Below are positions 15,849-24,509 of a stretch of 64,000 nt of DNA, piece after piece. The notes under the pieces were generated by a model. That model was not told the DNA's origin, ran no database searches, and was given only the letters and a program-made list of their open reading frames with translations. Made by a program: the position numbers and the translations under genes. Position 1 is the stretch's first letter. Every line of letters begins with the position of its first letter. Source of the stretch: Oceanicaulis sp. Its GTDB lineage: Bacteria; Pseudomonadota; Alphaproteobacteria; Caulobacterales; Maricaulaceae. The stretch lies in NCBI GenBank assembly GCA_040112665.1, contig CP157796.1:1552813-1616812 (forward strand), read 5' to 3'.

Positions 15849-17351
15849 ATGTTGAAATCGCTGCTCACCGCAGCCGCCGCTGCGACAGCCTTCGCCGGGC
15901 TCGCCCTGGCTCAGGAGTCTGGTAACGGCGCTTCGGACATTCCCGAGCCTCGCAGCTGGGAGACCCGCGGCCAGGTCACCGCCGACGGCGAACGCATCCG
16001 GTATCGCGTCGTCGCGGGCGAGACCTATCTCGAAAACGACGACGGCGAGCCCACGGGCGCGATCTTCTCCACCGCCTATCTGAAGGAAGGCGTGGAGGAT
16101 CCGCGCACCCGTCCGGTGGCCTTCGTCTTCAACGGCGGGCCGGGCTCGGCCTCGCTGTGGCTGCACATGGGCGTGATCGGGCCGCGTCGCGTGGTCCTGC
16201 CCTCCGAGCCGCCGGGCGACGACGGCGCGGCGCCGTTCGACGTGCGCGACAATCCCGAAACCCTGCTCGACGAGGCCGATCTGGTCTTCATCGATCCGGT
16301 CGGCACCGGCTGGAGCCGGGCGCTGGGCGACACCGATGCGACTGAAGAGTTCTGGGGCGTCAACGAGGACGCGGCCTCGATCGCCCAGTTCATCCGCCGC
16401 TGGCTGGCGGAGAACAAGCGCTGGAATTCGCCGAAATACCTCATCGGCGAGAGCTACGGCACGACGCGGATCGGCGCGCTGATGAACCAGCTCGAAGGCG
16501 GCTGGAACGACGTGTCGATCAACGGCGTGGCGCTGATTTCCGTCGTGCTCGACTTCAAGCTCGACCACACCGCCGAAGGCAACGATATCGGCTATGTCGG
16601 GCTGCTGCCCGGCTATGCGGCGACGGCCTGGTATCATAACCGGGTCGACCGCTCGGCCTGGAACGGCGATTACGACGCCTTCCTCGACGATGCGCGCGCG
16701 TTCTCGACCGACGTCTACCTGCCGGCTCTGGTCCGCGGCGTGACCCTGCCGGACGCTCAGCGCCGCGAGGTGATCGCCCGCATGGCCGCGCTGACCGGCC
16801 TGTCGCCGGTCTATCTCGACCGGGCGAACATGCGCGTCAGCCTGTCTGAATTCCGCACCGAGCTGCTGCGCGACCAGGGCCTCAGCGTGGGACGGTTCGA
16901 TTCCCGCTTCACCGGGATCGAGCCCGACGGCAACCGCACCTGGCCTGAAGGCGATCCGTCCGGCTACGGCATCGACGGGGCCTACACCGCCGCGGTGCTG
17001 GACTACTACACCCGCGAGCTGGGGATCGACATCACCACGCCCTACACCACGCTGGGCGGCGTGCGCGAGTGGAACTGGGACGCGGGCCAGGCCGGCGGCG
17101 AGAACTCCTACGTCAACGTCTCGCCCTGGCTCGAACGCGCCATGCGCCAGAACCGCGATCTCAGGGTGCTTGCGGCGAACGGGATCTACGATCTCGCCAC
17201 GCCCTTCTTCGCCACCGAGATGACCTTCAACCGGCCCGGCTATGATCAGGACCGCGTGACCCTGACCTACTATCCGGCCGGCCACATGATGTACCTGCAC
17301 CAGCCTTCCATCGAACAGCTCGGCCGCGATCTCAGGGACTTCGTGGAGTAG
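15849..17351 (+). CDS. Secreted S10 family serine carboxypeptidase
   Basis: Exported serine carboxypeptidase of 500 aa that trims C-terminal residues of peptides outside the cytoplasm. A Sec signal peptide (residues 1-20, ending GLALA) is present. The alpha/beta-hydrolase fold has the oxyanion segment FNGGPGSASLW, nucleophile Ser202 in GESYG, Asp448 (NGIYDLATPF) and His479 (PAGHMMYLH). ATG 15849 is chosen because the signal peptide starts there, with GGGGAG upstream. Such peptidases are common in heterotrophic marine Maricaulales that live on protein. Confidence 0.93.
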   Translation: MLKSLLTAAAAATAFAGLALAQESGNGASDIPEPRSWETRGQVTADGERIRYRVVAGETYLENDDGEPTGAIFSTAYLKEGVEDPRTRPVAFVFNGGPGSASLWLHMGVIGPRRVVLPSEPPGDDGAAPFDVRDNPETLLDEADLVFIDPVGTGWSRALGDTDATEEFWGVNEDAASIAQFIRRWLAENKRWNSPKYLIGESYGTTRIGALMNQLEGGWNDVSINGVALISVVLDFKLDHTAEGNDIGYVGLLPGYAATAWYHNRVDRSAWNGDYDAFLDDARAFSTDVYLPALVRGVTLPDAQRREVIARMAALTGLSPVYLDRANMRVSLSEFRTELLRDQGLSVGRFDSRFTGIEPDGNRTWPEGDPSGYGIDGAYTAAVLDYYTRELGIDITTPYTTLGGVREWNWDAGQAGGENSYVNVSPWLERAMRQNRDLRVLAANGIYDLATPFFATEMTFNRPGYDQDRVTLTYYPAGHMMYLHQPSIEQLGRDLRDFVE

Positions 17352-17453
17352 CGCTCGCTGAATCCCCGGCCCGTCTTCGGATCTGATCCGGAGGCGGAGC
17401 CCGGCGATTCACGCAAATCACCGCTGTTGCCGCAACCGGCCTGCATCGCTAAA

Positions 17454-17489
17454 CCGCTCGCCTCTTGTCACTGCGACGAAGGCGAGCGG
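17454..17489 (+). promoter_or_regulatory. Perfect hairpin covering the argF' ribosome-binding region
   Basis: CCGCTCGCCT (17454-17463) is the exact reverse complement of AGGCGAGCGG (17480-17489); the loop is 16 nt. The right arm ends two bases before the ATG at 17492 and contains the only purine-rich ribosome-binding candidate (AAGGCGAG). In RNA this stem would hide the initiation region, so it may be a translational control element for the arginine operon. There is no U-tract, so it is not a terminator. The hairpin is seen; the regulation is inferred. Confidence 0.55.
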
Positions 17490-17491
17490 CG

Positions 17492-18499
17492 ATGCGCCAT
17501 TTCCTGACCACCGAAGACTGGTCCCGCGAGGAGCTTCAGGCTCTGATCGACCGGGCGCGGCAGTTTCGCGACAGCCCGCAGGGCGACGCCCTGAAGGGCA
17601 AGTCGATTGCGCTTTTATTCTTCAATCCCTCCCTGCGCACCCGATCGAGCTTCGACATCGGCGCCTATCAGCTGGGCGGTCACGCGGTGATGCTGGACGC
17701 GCGCGGTCAGACCTGGCCGCTCGAGTTCGAGGAAGGCGCGGTCATGGACGGCGAGCCCGAGGAGCATGTGAAGGACGCCGCGCGCGTCCTGTCGCGCTAC
17801 GCCGACCTGATCGCCATCCGTTGCTTCCCCAAGTTTCAGAACTGGGAGACCGAGCGCGAGGACCCGCTGATCACGGCCTATGCGAAATACGCGACCGTGC
17901 CTGTGATCAACATGGAGACCATCGTCCATCCCTGTCAGGAACTCGCGCTGATGACCGCGCTGCAGGACCGGATGGGCGAGGTTCAGGGCAAGAACTTCCT
18001 TCTGACCTGGGTGCCCCATCCCAAGCCGCTGAACACGGCCGTTGCGAACTCCGCGCTGCTGATCGCGTCGAAATTCGGGATGAACGTCCGGCTTCTGATC
18101 CCTGACGAGGTCTACCGGCTGGACGATCGCTACATGGACGCCGCTGCGCGCTTCTGCGCTGAGGCCGGTTCGACCTTCTCGGTGACCACCGACATCCAGG
18201 AAGCCTATTTCGGCGCGCACGCCGTCTACGGCAAAAGCTGGGGCGCGCTGCCCTTCTACGGCGCCTGGGAGGGCGAAGCGGAATACCGGGCCAAGGGCGC
18301 GGGCTACATGATCGACGAAGCCAAGATGGCGCTGACCGATAGCGGCGTGGTGAGCCACTGCCTGCCGATGCGGCGCAATGTGAAGATCGCCGACGCGGTG
18401 GTGGATTCAGACGCATTCCTGGGCATCGACGAGGCCGAGAACCGGCTGCACGTGCAAAAGGCGATCATGGAGCGGCTGATCAAAGGCGCTTCGGCGTGA
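17492..18499 (+). CDS. argF': N-acetylornithine carbamoyltransferase
   Basis: Transfers the carbamoyl group of carbamoyl phosphate to N-acetylornithine, giving N-acetylcitrulline. The 335-aa sequence follows Xanthomonas campestris AOTCase rather than ordinary ArgF. It has FFNPSLRTR, QTWPLEFEEG, VMDGEPEEH, FPKFQNW, INMETIVHPCQE, HPKPLNTAV and KSWGALPFYG. The Glu that distinguishes acetyl- from succinylornithine enzymes (Glu92 in Xanthomonas) is present as Glu90. The lysine reported as carboxylated in that enzyme is matched in IDEAKMALT (about Lys278). First gene of argF'-argB/A-argC, with a GTGA overlap to the next. The TTG-started upstream extension in frame is ignored. Confidence 0.95.
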   Translation: MRHFLTTEDWSREELQALIDRARQFRDSPQGDALKGKSIALLFFNPSLRTRSSFDIGAYQLGGHAVMLDARGQTWPLEFEEGAVMDGEPEEHVKDAARVLSRYADLIAIRCFPKFQNWETEREDPLITAYAKYATVPVINMETIVHPCQELALMTALQDRMGEVQGKNFLLTWVPHPKPLNTAVANSALLIASKFGMNVRLLIPDEVYRLDDRYMDAAARFCAEAGSTFSVTTDIQEAYFGAHAVYGKSWGALPFYGAWEGEAEYRAKGAGYMIDEAKMALTDSGVVSHCLPMRRNVKIADAVVDSDAFLGIDEAENRLHVQKAIMERLIKGASA

Positions 18500-19836
18500 G
18501 CGGGGCTCCGGAGACCGCGCCCGAACGCTCGGTGGTCCGTTCGGCCATCGTGCGGCTTCTGTCGAACATGCGCGACGGCAAGGAGATCCGCGAATACCTC
18601 AACCGCTTCTCCCGGCTCGATCAGGAACGCTTCGCCGTGGTGAAGGTGGGTGGCGCGATCATCGAGGAGGATCTCGACGCGCTCGCCGCGGCCCTCGCCT
18701 TTTTGCAGTCGGTGGGCCTCGCCCCGGTCGTCGTTCACGGCGGTGGGCCGCAGCTCAATCTCGCGCTGGAAGCGGCCGGTTTTCCCGAAGAGCGGCGCGA
18801 GGGGCTGAGGATCACGCCCGACGCGGCGATGGGCGTAGTGCGCGACACGCTGACCGCGACCAATCTCAAGCTCGTCCAGGCGATCCGGGACGCTGGCGGC
18901 CGCGCTGCGGCGATCCCCTCGGGCGTGTTCGAAGCCGCGCTGATCGACCCAGACGGTCTCGGCCGGGTGGGCGAGCCCACGAAGGTGCGGCTCGATCTGG
19001 TCGCCGCCGCCGCCCGCGCCGGTCAGGCGCCGATCCTGGGCTGCCTGGGCGACACCGCCGACGGCACGCTGGTCAATGTGAACGCCGACAGCGCGGTGCG
19101 CGCGCTCGTCCACGAGCTGCAGCCCTACAAGATCGTGTTCCTGACCGGGACAGGCGCGCTTCTGGACGCGGACGGCAAGCCGATCTCCGCGATCAACCTC
19201 GCCACCGATCAGGACGAGCTGTTCGCGGCGGACTGGGTCACCGGCGGGATGCGGCTGAAGCTCACCGAGATCAAGCGCCTGCTCGACGATCTGCCGCTGT
19301 CGAGCTCTGTCTCGATCACCCGGCCCGCTGAGCTCGCCAAGGAGCTGTTCACCCACGCCGGGGCCGGAACGCTGGTGCGGCGCGGCGAGCGTATGCTCGA
19401 GATCGGCAGGCTGGGCGAGCTCGATCAGGCCCGCGCCGCACGCCTGATCGAGGAGAGCTTCGGCCGGCCGCCCGTCGCGGACTATTTCGACAGGCTCGCC
19501 TTCGACCGCGCCTTCGTCACCGAGAACTACCGCGCCGCGGCGATCACTGCGACGCTCGGCGACACGGTGTATCTCGACAAGTTCGCGGTGCTGGACGAAG
19601 CGCGTGGCGAGGGCCTGGGCGGCGCGGTCTGGAAGCGGCTCGTGGCCTATGCGCCGCGGCTTTACTGGCGCTCGCGGAGCGACAACCCGGTCAACGAGTT
19701 CTACTTCAACACCTGCCACGGCGCGGTGAAGACCGGCCGCTGGACGGTGTTCCAGCGCGGCGAGGACGATCTTTCGCGCATGCCCGCCATGGTCGAGAAG
19801 ATCGCCACCTTGCCGCCCACGCTCGAGGACCGCTGA
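18496..19836 (+). CDS. argB: Bifunctional N-acetylglutamate kinase/synthase
   Basis: Fused enzyme of 446 aa carrying out the first two steps of arginine synthesis, acetylation of glutamate by acetyl-CoA and phosphorylation of N-acetylglutamate. The N-terminal amino-acid kinase domain (about 1-290) has VVKVGGAIIEE, VVVHGGGPQLN and NVNADSAVRALV. The C-terminal domain (about 300-446) is a GNAT-type acetyltransferase of the vertebrate/Xanthomonas NAGS/K group, with DKFAVLDEARGEGLGGAVW as the acetyl-CoA region. A crystal structure is known for the Maricaulis maris homologue. GTG start within a GTGA overlap; the stop overlaps argC as TGATG. Confidence 0.93.
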   Translation: MSGAPETAPERSVVRSAIVRLLSNMRDGKEIREYLNRFSRLDQERFAVVKVGGAIIEEDLDALAAALAFLQSVGLAPVVVHGGGPQLNLALEAAGFPEERREGLRITPDAAMGVVRDTLTATNLKLVQAIRDAGGRAAAIPSGVFEAALIDPDGLGRVGEPTKVRLDLVAAAARAGQAPILGCLGDTADGTLVNVNADSAVRALVHELQPYKIVFLTGTGALLDADGKPISAINLATDQDELFAADWVTGGMRLKLTEIKRLLDDLPLSSSVSITRPAELAKELFTHAGAGTLVRRGERMLEIGRLGELDQARAARLIEESFGRPPVADYFDRLAFDRAFVTENYRAAAITATLGDTVYLDKFAVLDEARGEGLGGAVWKRLVAYAPRLYWRSRSDNPVNEFYFNTCHGAVKTGRWTVFQRGEDDLSRMPAMVEKIATLPPTLEDR

Positions 19837-20777
19837 TGAAACGGATCGGCCTTGTCGGCGCGCGCGGCCATACCGGCCGCGAGCTGATCGCCCTGATCGG
19901 GCGGCGCAACGACATGACGCTCGATTTCGCCGTCTCCCGCGCCATGGCCGGCGAAGCGGTCAGCGCGGCGGCGCCGGGCGGGCCTTCGGGGCTCCTGTTT
20001 GAAAATCTCGGCCCCGAAGACGTCGCCGCGCGCGGTGCTGATGCGGTGATCCTCGCCATGCCCAACGGCGAGGCGGCGGCCTGGGTCGCCGCGATCGACG
20101 CCGCCGCGCCGGACGCCGTCATCGTCGATCTCAGCGCGGACTACCGCTTCGACGAGGCCTGGACTTACGGCCTGCCAGAACTTTACGGCCGCGAGCACCT
20201 GAAAAAGGCGACCCGCATCTCAAACCCCGGCTGCTACGCGACGGCGGGTCAGATCTGCGTGCATCCGATGCGGGACGCGCTCTCAGGGGCCGCGCATCTG
20301 TTCGGGGTGTCGGGCTACTCCGGGGCGGGCACGACGCCGAGCCGGAAGAACGATCTCGCCGCGCTCGAAAACAACCTCATGCCCTACAGTCTCGCCGGTC
20401 ATCTGCACGAAAGGGAGATGGCGCGGCATCTGGGCGCGCCGGTCCGCTTCAGCCCGCATGTCGCGAGCTTCTTTCGCGGCCTGACCGTCACCGCCCAGCT
20501 GAGCTTCGACCACGAAGTCGACGAGGAAGCCCTGCGCGCCGCCTACCACGCGGCTTACGATGGCGAAGCGCTTATCCGCATCTCCGACACGATCCCGGAG
20601 ATCACCGACGGCGCGAACGCGCCCGGCGCGGTGGTCGGCGGGTTCGCCGTCTCGGCGGATCGCAAGGGCGCGGTCATGGTCTGCGCGCTCGACAATCTCC
20701 TCAAGGGCGCGGCGGTGCAGGCGACCCAGAACCTCGCTCTGGCGCTGGGGCTCAGCGAGCTCGACGGGATTTCCTGA
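19836..20777 (+). CDS. argC: N-acetyl-gamma-glutamyl-phosphate reductase
   Basis: NADPH-dependent reductase converting N-acetylglutamyl phosphate to the semialdehyde, the third step of the pathway. The 313-aa protein has the nucleotide-binding start GLVGARGHTGRELI. The catalytic Cys lies in RISNPGCYATA, followed by GVSGYSGAGTTPSRKND and HVASFFRGL. It lies directly after the argB/A fusion with a one-base stop/start overlap, so the three enzymes are made from one message. argD, the acetylcitrulline deacetylase, argG and argH must lie elsewhere. Confidence 0.95.
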   Translation: MKRIGLVGARGHTGRELIALIGRRNDMTLDFAVSRAMAGEAVSAAAPGGPSGLLFENLGPEDVAARGADAVILAMPNGEAAAWVAAIDAAAPDAVIVDLSADYRFDEAWTYGLPELYGREHLKKATRISNPGCYATAGQICVHPMRDALSGAAHLFGVSGYSGAGTTPSRKNDLAALENNLMPYSLAGHLHEREMARHLGAPVRFSPHVASFFRGLTVTAQLSFDHEVDEEALRAAYHAAYDGEALIRISDTIPEITDGANAPGAVVGGFAVSADRKGAVMVCALDNLLKGAAVQATQNLALALGLSELDGIS

Positions 20778-20856
20778 ACCGATCGCTCGCAGCTTCGTGA
20801 CTTGGCGCGGCCGCACGCCGGGACAATGTTAAGGCCGAGCCTACAGGAGATCCGCC

Positions 20857-21504
20857 ATGCGCCTCGTCCTCGCCGCGGCCGCAGCCGCCGCCTTCACCGC
20901 CGCCGCCTGCGCCCAGGAGGACGGCGGCTTCGTCGAGCCCGCCGGCCCTGACGCCGCGCTTCCGAACGGGCTGGCCCAGGCCGTGTTCGCCTCGGGCTGT
21001 TTCTGGTGCACCGAAGCCGATTTCGAAAAGCTCGACGGCGTGGTGGAGGTCGTCTCCGGCTTCGCCGGCGGCGAGGAAGAGAACCCCTCCTATCGCGCTG
21101 TGGTGAATGGTCAGACCGGTCACACCGAAGCTGCGCGTGTGATCTACGACCCGTCCGAAGTCAGCTACGAGGCGCTGCTCGATCATTACTGGGTCAATGT
21201 CGATCCGTTCGACGGCGCCGGCCAGTTCTGCGACCGCGGAGCGCACTATGCGCCCTTCATCTTCCCGGCCTCCGAAAGCCAGGCCGAGGCCGCCCGCGCG
21301 AGCCTGCAGGCCGTCGAGGCGAGGTTCGGAAGGGACGTGGCGGTGGAGATCGAGCCGCTCGACATGTTCTGGCCCGCCGAGGCCTACCACCAGGACTATG
21401 CGGACAAGAATCCGGCGCGCTATTCGCGCTATCGCTTCGGCTGCCGCCGCGATCAGCGCCTGCGCGACGTCTGGGGCGACGACGCGCTGGGCGGCGCGCC
21501 CTGA
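20857..21504 (+). CDS. msrA: Exported peptide methionine-S-sulfoxide reductase
   Basis: Repairs methionine S-sulfoxide in proteins. The catalytic domain shows ASGCFWCTEADFE with nucleophile Cys48. GHTEAARVIYDP and LDHYWVNVDP follow, all typical of MsrA. An N-terminal hydrophobic stretch (1-18) points to export: either signal peptidase cleavage at ACA|QE, or acylation at Cys18 although the -3 residue is unusual for a lipobox. The enzyme would therefore act in the periplasm, where its reductant must be supplied by a thioredoxin-like membrane system. AGGAGA precedes the ATG. No msrB neighbour is present. Confidence 0.93.
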   Translation: MRLVLAAAAAAAFTAAACAQEDGGFVEPAGPDAALPNGLAQAVFASGCFWCTEADFEKLDGVVEVVSGFAGGEEENPSYRAVVNGQTGHTEAARVIYDPSEVSYEALLDHYWVNVDPFDGAGQFCDRGAHYAPFIFPASESQAEAARASLQAVEARFGRDVAVEIEPLDMFWPAEAYHQDYADKNPARYSRYRFGCRRDQRLRDVWGDDALGGAP

Positions 21505-21570
21505 TCGCACGCGACGGAATGCGCATGTCAGCTCCGTATGGACGATGACGTCTGACGGAGGAATTCGCCG

Positions 21571-22593
21571 ATGCTGAGACTTGTCGCGGCCGTAATCGGC
21601 CTAACCGCCACCGTCCCTGCAGCCCACGCCGTGCCCTGCGCTGCGCTTTCGGAGATGAACGCCGAGGCGGGCGGCGTCAGCCTCGTCGTCATCAAGGACG
21701 GCGCGCTCGCATGCGAGGATTATCCGGCGCCGGGTGCTCCGGACAGGGCCTGGGAACTCGCCAGCGGAACCAAGAGCTTTTCCGGAATCATGGCCGCTGC
21801 AGCCGTGCAGGACGGGCTTCTGAGGCTGGACGAGCCGGTCGCGGCCACGCTCGAAGAATTTCGCGGCGATCCCGCGCTCGAACAGATCACGATCCGCGAC
21901 GTGCTGAGCCTGACCTCGGGCCTCAGCTTCGGCGAGCACGACCGGATCGGCCGCCCGCCCGCCTATGACCAAGCGGCCGGCGCAGCCCGATCGGTCGCCG
22001 CGCGGGGCGCGACCTTCGTCTACGGTCCTGGACCGTTTCAGCTTTTCGGCGCGGTGATGCAGCGAAAGCTGGACGCGGCCGGGCTCGACGCCGATCCGGC
22101 CGCCTATTTCCAGCGCCGCATATTCGATCCGCTCGGGATCGTTCCGGCGCGCTGGCGCGACCGGGGCGGGGATCCCCACCTGCCTTCGGGCGTGGCGCTG
22201 ACCGCGCGCGACTGGGCGGTGTTCGGGGTGTTCGTGCTGGAAGGCGGGGCGTGGGGCGGCGAGCACCTGGTCGACGCCCGGGCGTTCGCGGAGCAATTCC
22301 AGGGCACGGCGGCCAATCCCGCCTACGGGCTGGGATGGTGGCTCGCCGAGCCGGTCGATCCCGCGCGCAGCGCCGACATTCGTCAGTTGCGCAGGGCGAC
22401 CGACATCACCGAAGCCGGCGCCGCCTGGCCTGACGTCTACATGGCCGCGGGCGCGGGCAAGCAGCGGCTCTACGTGATCCCGTCCGAGGGCGTCGTCGCG
22501 GTCCGCCAGACCGACCGGGTGATGGCCTCGCTGCGCGGGCGCGGGCCGGACTGGTCGGACGTCGCCTTCGTCGAGCTTCTGCTGTCGGATTAA
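21571..22593 (+). CDS. Beta-lactamase-fold serine hydrolase, exported
   Basis: Serine hydrolase of 340 aa of the class C beta-lactamase/penicillin-binding-like family. A signal peptide (1-20, AHA|V) directs export. The SxxK motif is Ser65-Gly-Thr-Lys68 in ASGTKSFSG. The region DVLSLTSGLSFGEHD is characteristic, and a Tyr motif is probable in FVYGPGPFQ. No KTG box is obvious, so true beta-lactamase activity is unlikely; esterase or peptidase roles are possible. GGAGGA precedes the ATG. It ends in a TTAA tetranucleotide shared with the convergent glycosyltransferase gene. Confidence 0.85.
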   Translation: MLRLVAAVIGLTATVPAAHAVPCAALSEMNAEAGGVSLVVIKDGALACEDYPAPGAPDRAWELASGTKSFSGIMAAAAVQDGLLRLDEPVAATLEEFRGDPALEQITIRDVLSLTSGLSFGEHDRIGRPPAYDQAAGAARSVAARGATFVYGPGPFQLFGAVMQRKLDAAGLDADPAAYFQRRIFDPLGIVPARWRDRGGDPHLPSGVALTARDWAVFGVFVLEGGAWGGEHLVDARAFAEQFQGTAANPAYGLGWWLAEPVDPARSADIRQLRRATDITEAGAAWPDVYMAAGAGKQRLYVIPSEGVVAVRQTDRVMASLRGRGPDWSDVAFVELLLSD

Positions 22594-24137
22594 TCGCCCG
22601 CGCGCCGTTCGGCGACCCAGGCCTCGAATTCGGCGTCGCGGGCGGCCGGGGCGTACCCTTCGGCCAGGAAAAGGCGGTACCGGCGTTCCCGGCCGCCGCC
22701 GAGATCGATCGCGATCTCTCCAGCGGGCTGCATCGTTTCAAAGTCGCGGCGCATGACCTCGATCTCTTCGGGCCGTTCCGAGGCGATCAGCACGCGGCCT
22801 TCATATCCGGCGGGAAGCGGCCAAGTCGCCTCGGCGAAGTTCAGCGGATGATCGTAACGCATCCACATGAAGAGCTCCGCGTCGAACTCGCCGTAGCGCT
22901 GCATCTGATGGAAATCGTTGCGGTTGTCGAACGCGATCGCGTCGGCGCGGACTTCTTCGGCGACGCGTTCGAGGGCGTCTGCGGTTTCAGGCCATTCCCT
23001 GATCCGCTTGAACGCGTTGGCGAGCCCCACCGAATCGGAAAGCGGCGTCGAGGCGGCGAGGGCGATCAGGACGAGGCCGGCGATTGCGTGAAGCCCCAGG
23101 CTCACCCAAAGGACGATTCGCCGCCAGCCGGGGCCGGTCATGAGCCAGCTTGCGACAAGGATGGTTCCGGCGGCGTAGGCCGAGGCCGCCCAGTTCGCAT
23201 GCGCGCGGCTGATGAAGGCCTGAGCGGCGACGATGACGATCGCCGGTGCGCTGAAAAGTGCGAGCATGAGGCGCGGCCGCGCGGCGGCGAGACCGCCGCG
23301 GAGCTCCTCACGGGCGGCCGTAACGATCGCAGCGACTAGGGCGAAGAAGGTGAGCGGTCCGAACACGCCGAGCTGATCGATCACGAACTGGGCGAGCTCG
23401 TCGGGGCGGAAAAGCGGTCCGCCCCAGTTCGCGTTGGCCGCCGTATGCGAGACCGTGGCGAACTCGTTCGCCGCGTTCCAGGCGATGTTCCCGGCGATCA
23501 GTGCGAGGAAGATCGCACCGGCGGCCAGGCCCTTCAGCGAGATCAGGGCGCGCCGCAACGGCGCGTCGACGATCGCCCCGAGTCCCAGGCCCAGCAGGAA
23601 ATAGATTGTCGCGTATTTCGCGAGGAACGCCCAGCCGGCGGCGACGCCGAGCATGATCGCGAACGCCCAGCTCGGCCGTTCGCGCAGCCGGATGACCGCG
23701 TAAAGCCCGGCGCTCCAGCCCACTAACAGCACCGCGTCGGTGGAGATGATCTGCCCGCTCAGCCAGACCGCCGGCATGGTCAGCCAGATCAGCGCGGCGA
23801 CCGCGCCGGTTCGAGCATCGAACAGGCGTGCCGCGCTCAGGCCCAGGAAAGTCGCCGTCGCGGTGTGCAGGAACGGGGAGGCGATTCGCACCGCCCAGTC
23901 CGCATCGCCGAAAATCCCCGTGGTCAGCGCGATGACCCAGGCGATCAGCGGGGGTTTGGAAAAGTAGCCCCAGTCGGGGTTCAGCGACCAAAGCCAGTAC
24001 TGGGTCTCGTCCGCATAGAGGCTGTTCGGATCGAACAGCAACGCAACGACGCGCAGCACGAGCAGACCCGCCGCTACGGCCAGCGCGGCACGCACGAGTC
24101 GGTTATCGTCAGGTGTCTGGATCGCTGCTCTCCCCAT
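22590..24137 (-). CDS. GT39-like membrane glycosyltransferase (ArnT/PMT family)
   Basis: Polytopic glycosyltransferase of 515 aa expected to transfer a sugar from a polyprenyl-phosphate carrier on the periplasmic face. The first loop has the acidic motif SLYADETQYWLWS. SKPPLIAWVIALTTGIFGD follows. About 10-11 membrane helices span residues 15-390. A soluble C-terminal domain of about 130 residues follows (ELFMWMRYDHPLNFAEA). The closest general type is the PMT_2/ArnT group acting on lipid A or other envelope glycans; the acceptor is unknown. A second member of the family lies at 61.2-62.9 kb. Confidence 0.85.
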   Translation of the reverse strand: MGRAAIQTPDDNRLVRAALAVAAGLLVLRVVALLFDPNSLYADETQYWLWSLNPDWGYFSKPPLIAWVIALTTGIFGDADWAVRIASPFLHTATATFLGLSAARLFDARTGAVAALIWLTMPAVWLSGQIISTDAVLLVGWSAGLYAVIRLRERPSWAFAIMLGVAAGWAFLAKYATIYFLLGLGLGAIVDAPLRRALISLKGLAAGAIFLALIAGNIAWNAANEFATVSHTAANANWGGPLFRPDELAQFVIDQLGVFGPLTFFALVAAIVTAAREELRGGLAAARPRLMLALFSAPAIVIVAAQAFISRAHANWAASAYAAGTILVASWLMTGPGWRRIVLWVSLGLHAIAGLVLIALAASTPLSDSVGLANAFKRIREWPETADALERVAEEVRADAIAFDNRNDFHQMQRYGEFDAELFMWMRYDHPLNFAEATWPLPAGYEGRVLIASERPEEIEVMRRDFETMQPAGEIAIDLGGGRERRYRLFLAEGYAPAARDAEFEAWVAERRAGD

Positions 24138-24509
24138 GGGCGTCTTCTGGGCGAGGCAGCGAGGCTTGTCAAAGCCAGGCGCTGCAAGGCCTGCCCGAAA
24201 CCGCCTCTCGGGGCCGTGTTGTTTACGCCACGGCGCCGGTTGGCCGCGCAGTCAATCTGTTCGAGCTCGAATATTCGTACGGGAAATAAAAAGGCGACAA
24301 TCAATTACGCCCGGCTGCGGTTCGGGTGGCCAGAAAACCGATGTGGCGTTTGTATAGGGCTTGATAAATGCTTCACGAAGTCATCGAGCGTCATAAAACA
24401 GTTAAAAACTCGTCGCCTAACCTTCAGCAGCCGCGCCTAATCGCCGCCCCCAGCGCCGTGCTTTCGCCGCGCGCCCATCCTTGCTGACGGTCGATTTAGG
24501 GGGACCTCA
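24138..24509. other. Intergenic promoter region of the first receptor
   Basis: 372-nt gap between divergent genes. The part at about 24280-24420 is distinctly AT-richer than its surroundings and should hold the receptor promoter, though no convincing -35/-10 pair stands out. The last 27 nt (GGTCGATTTAGGGGGACC) are nearly identical to the leader of the second receptor and contain the ribosome-binding site AGGGGG. A CGCCGCCCCC block about 70 nt upstream could pair with that G-run. No gene or RNA is recognised here. Confidence 0.5.

Noticed and set aside
21571-22593. A true class C beta-lactamase
   Set aside because: SxxK is present but no convincing KTG box was found; the general serine hydrolase label is safer.
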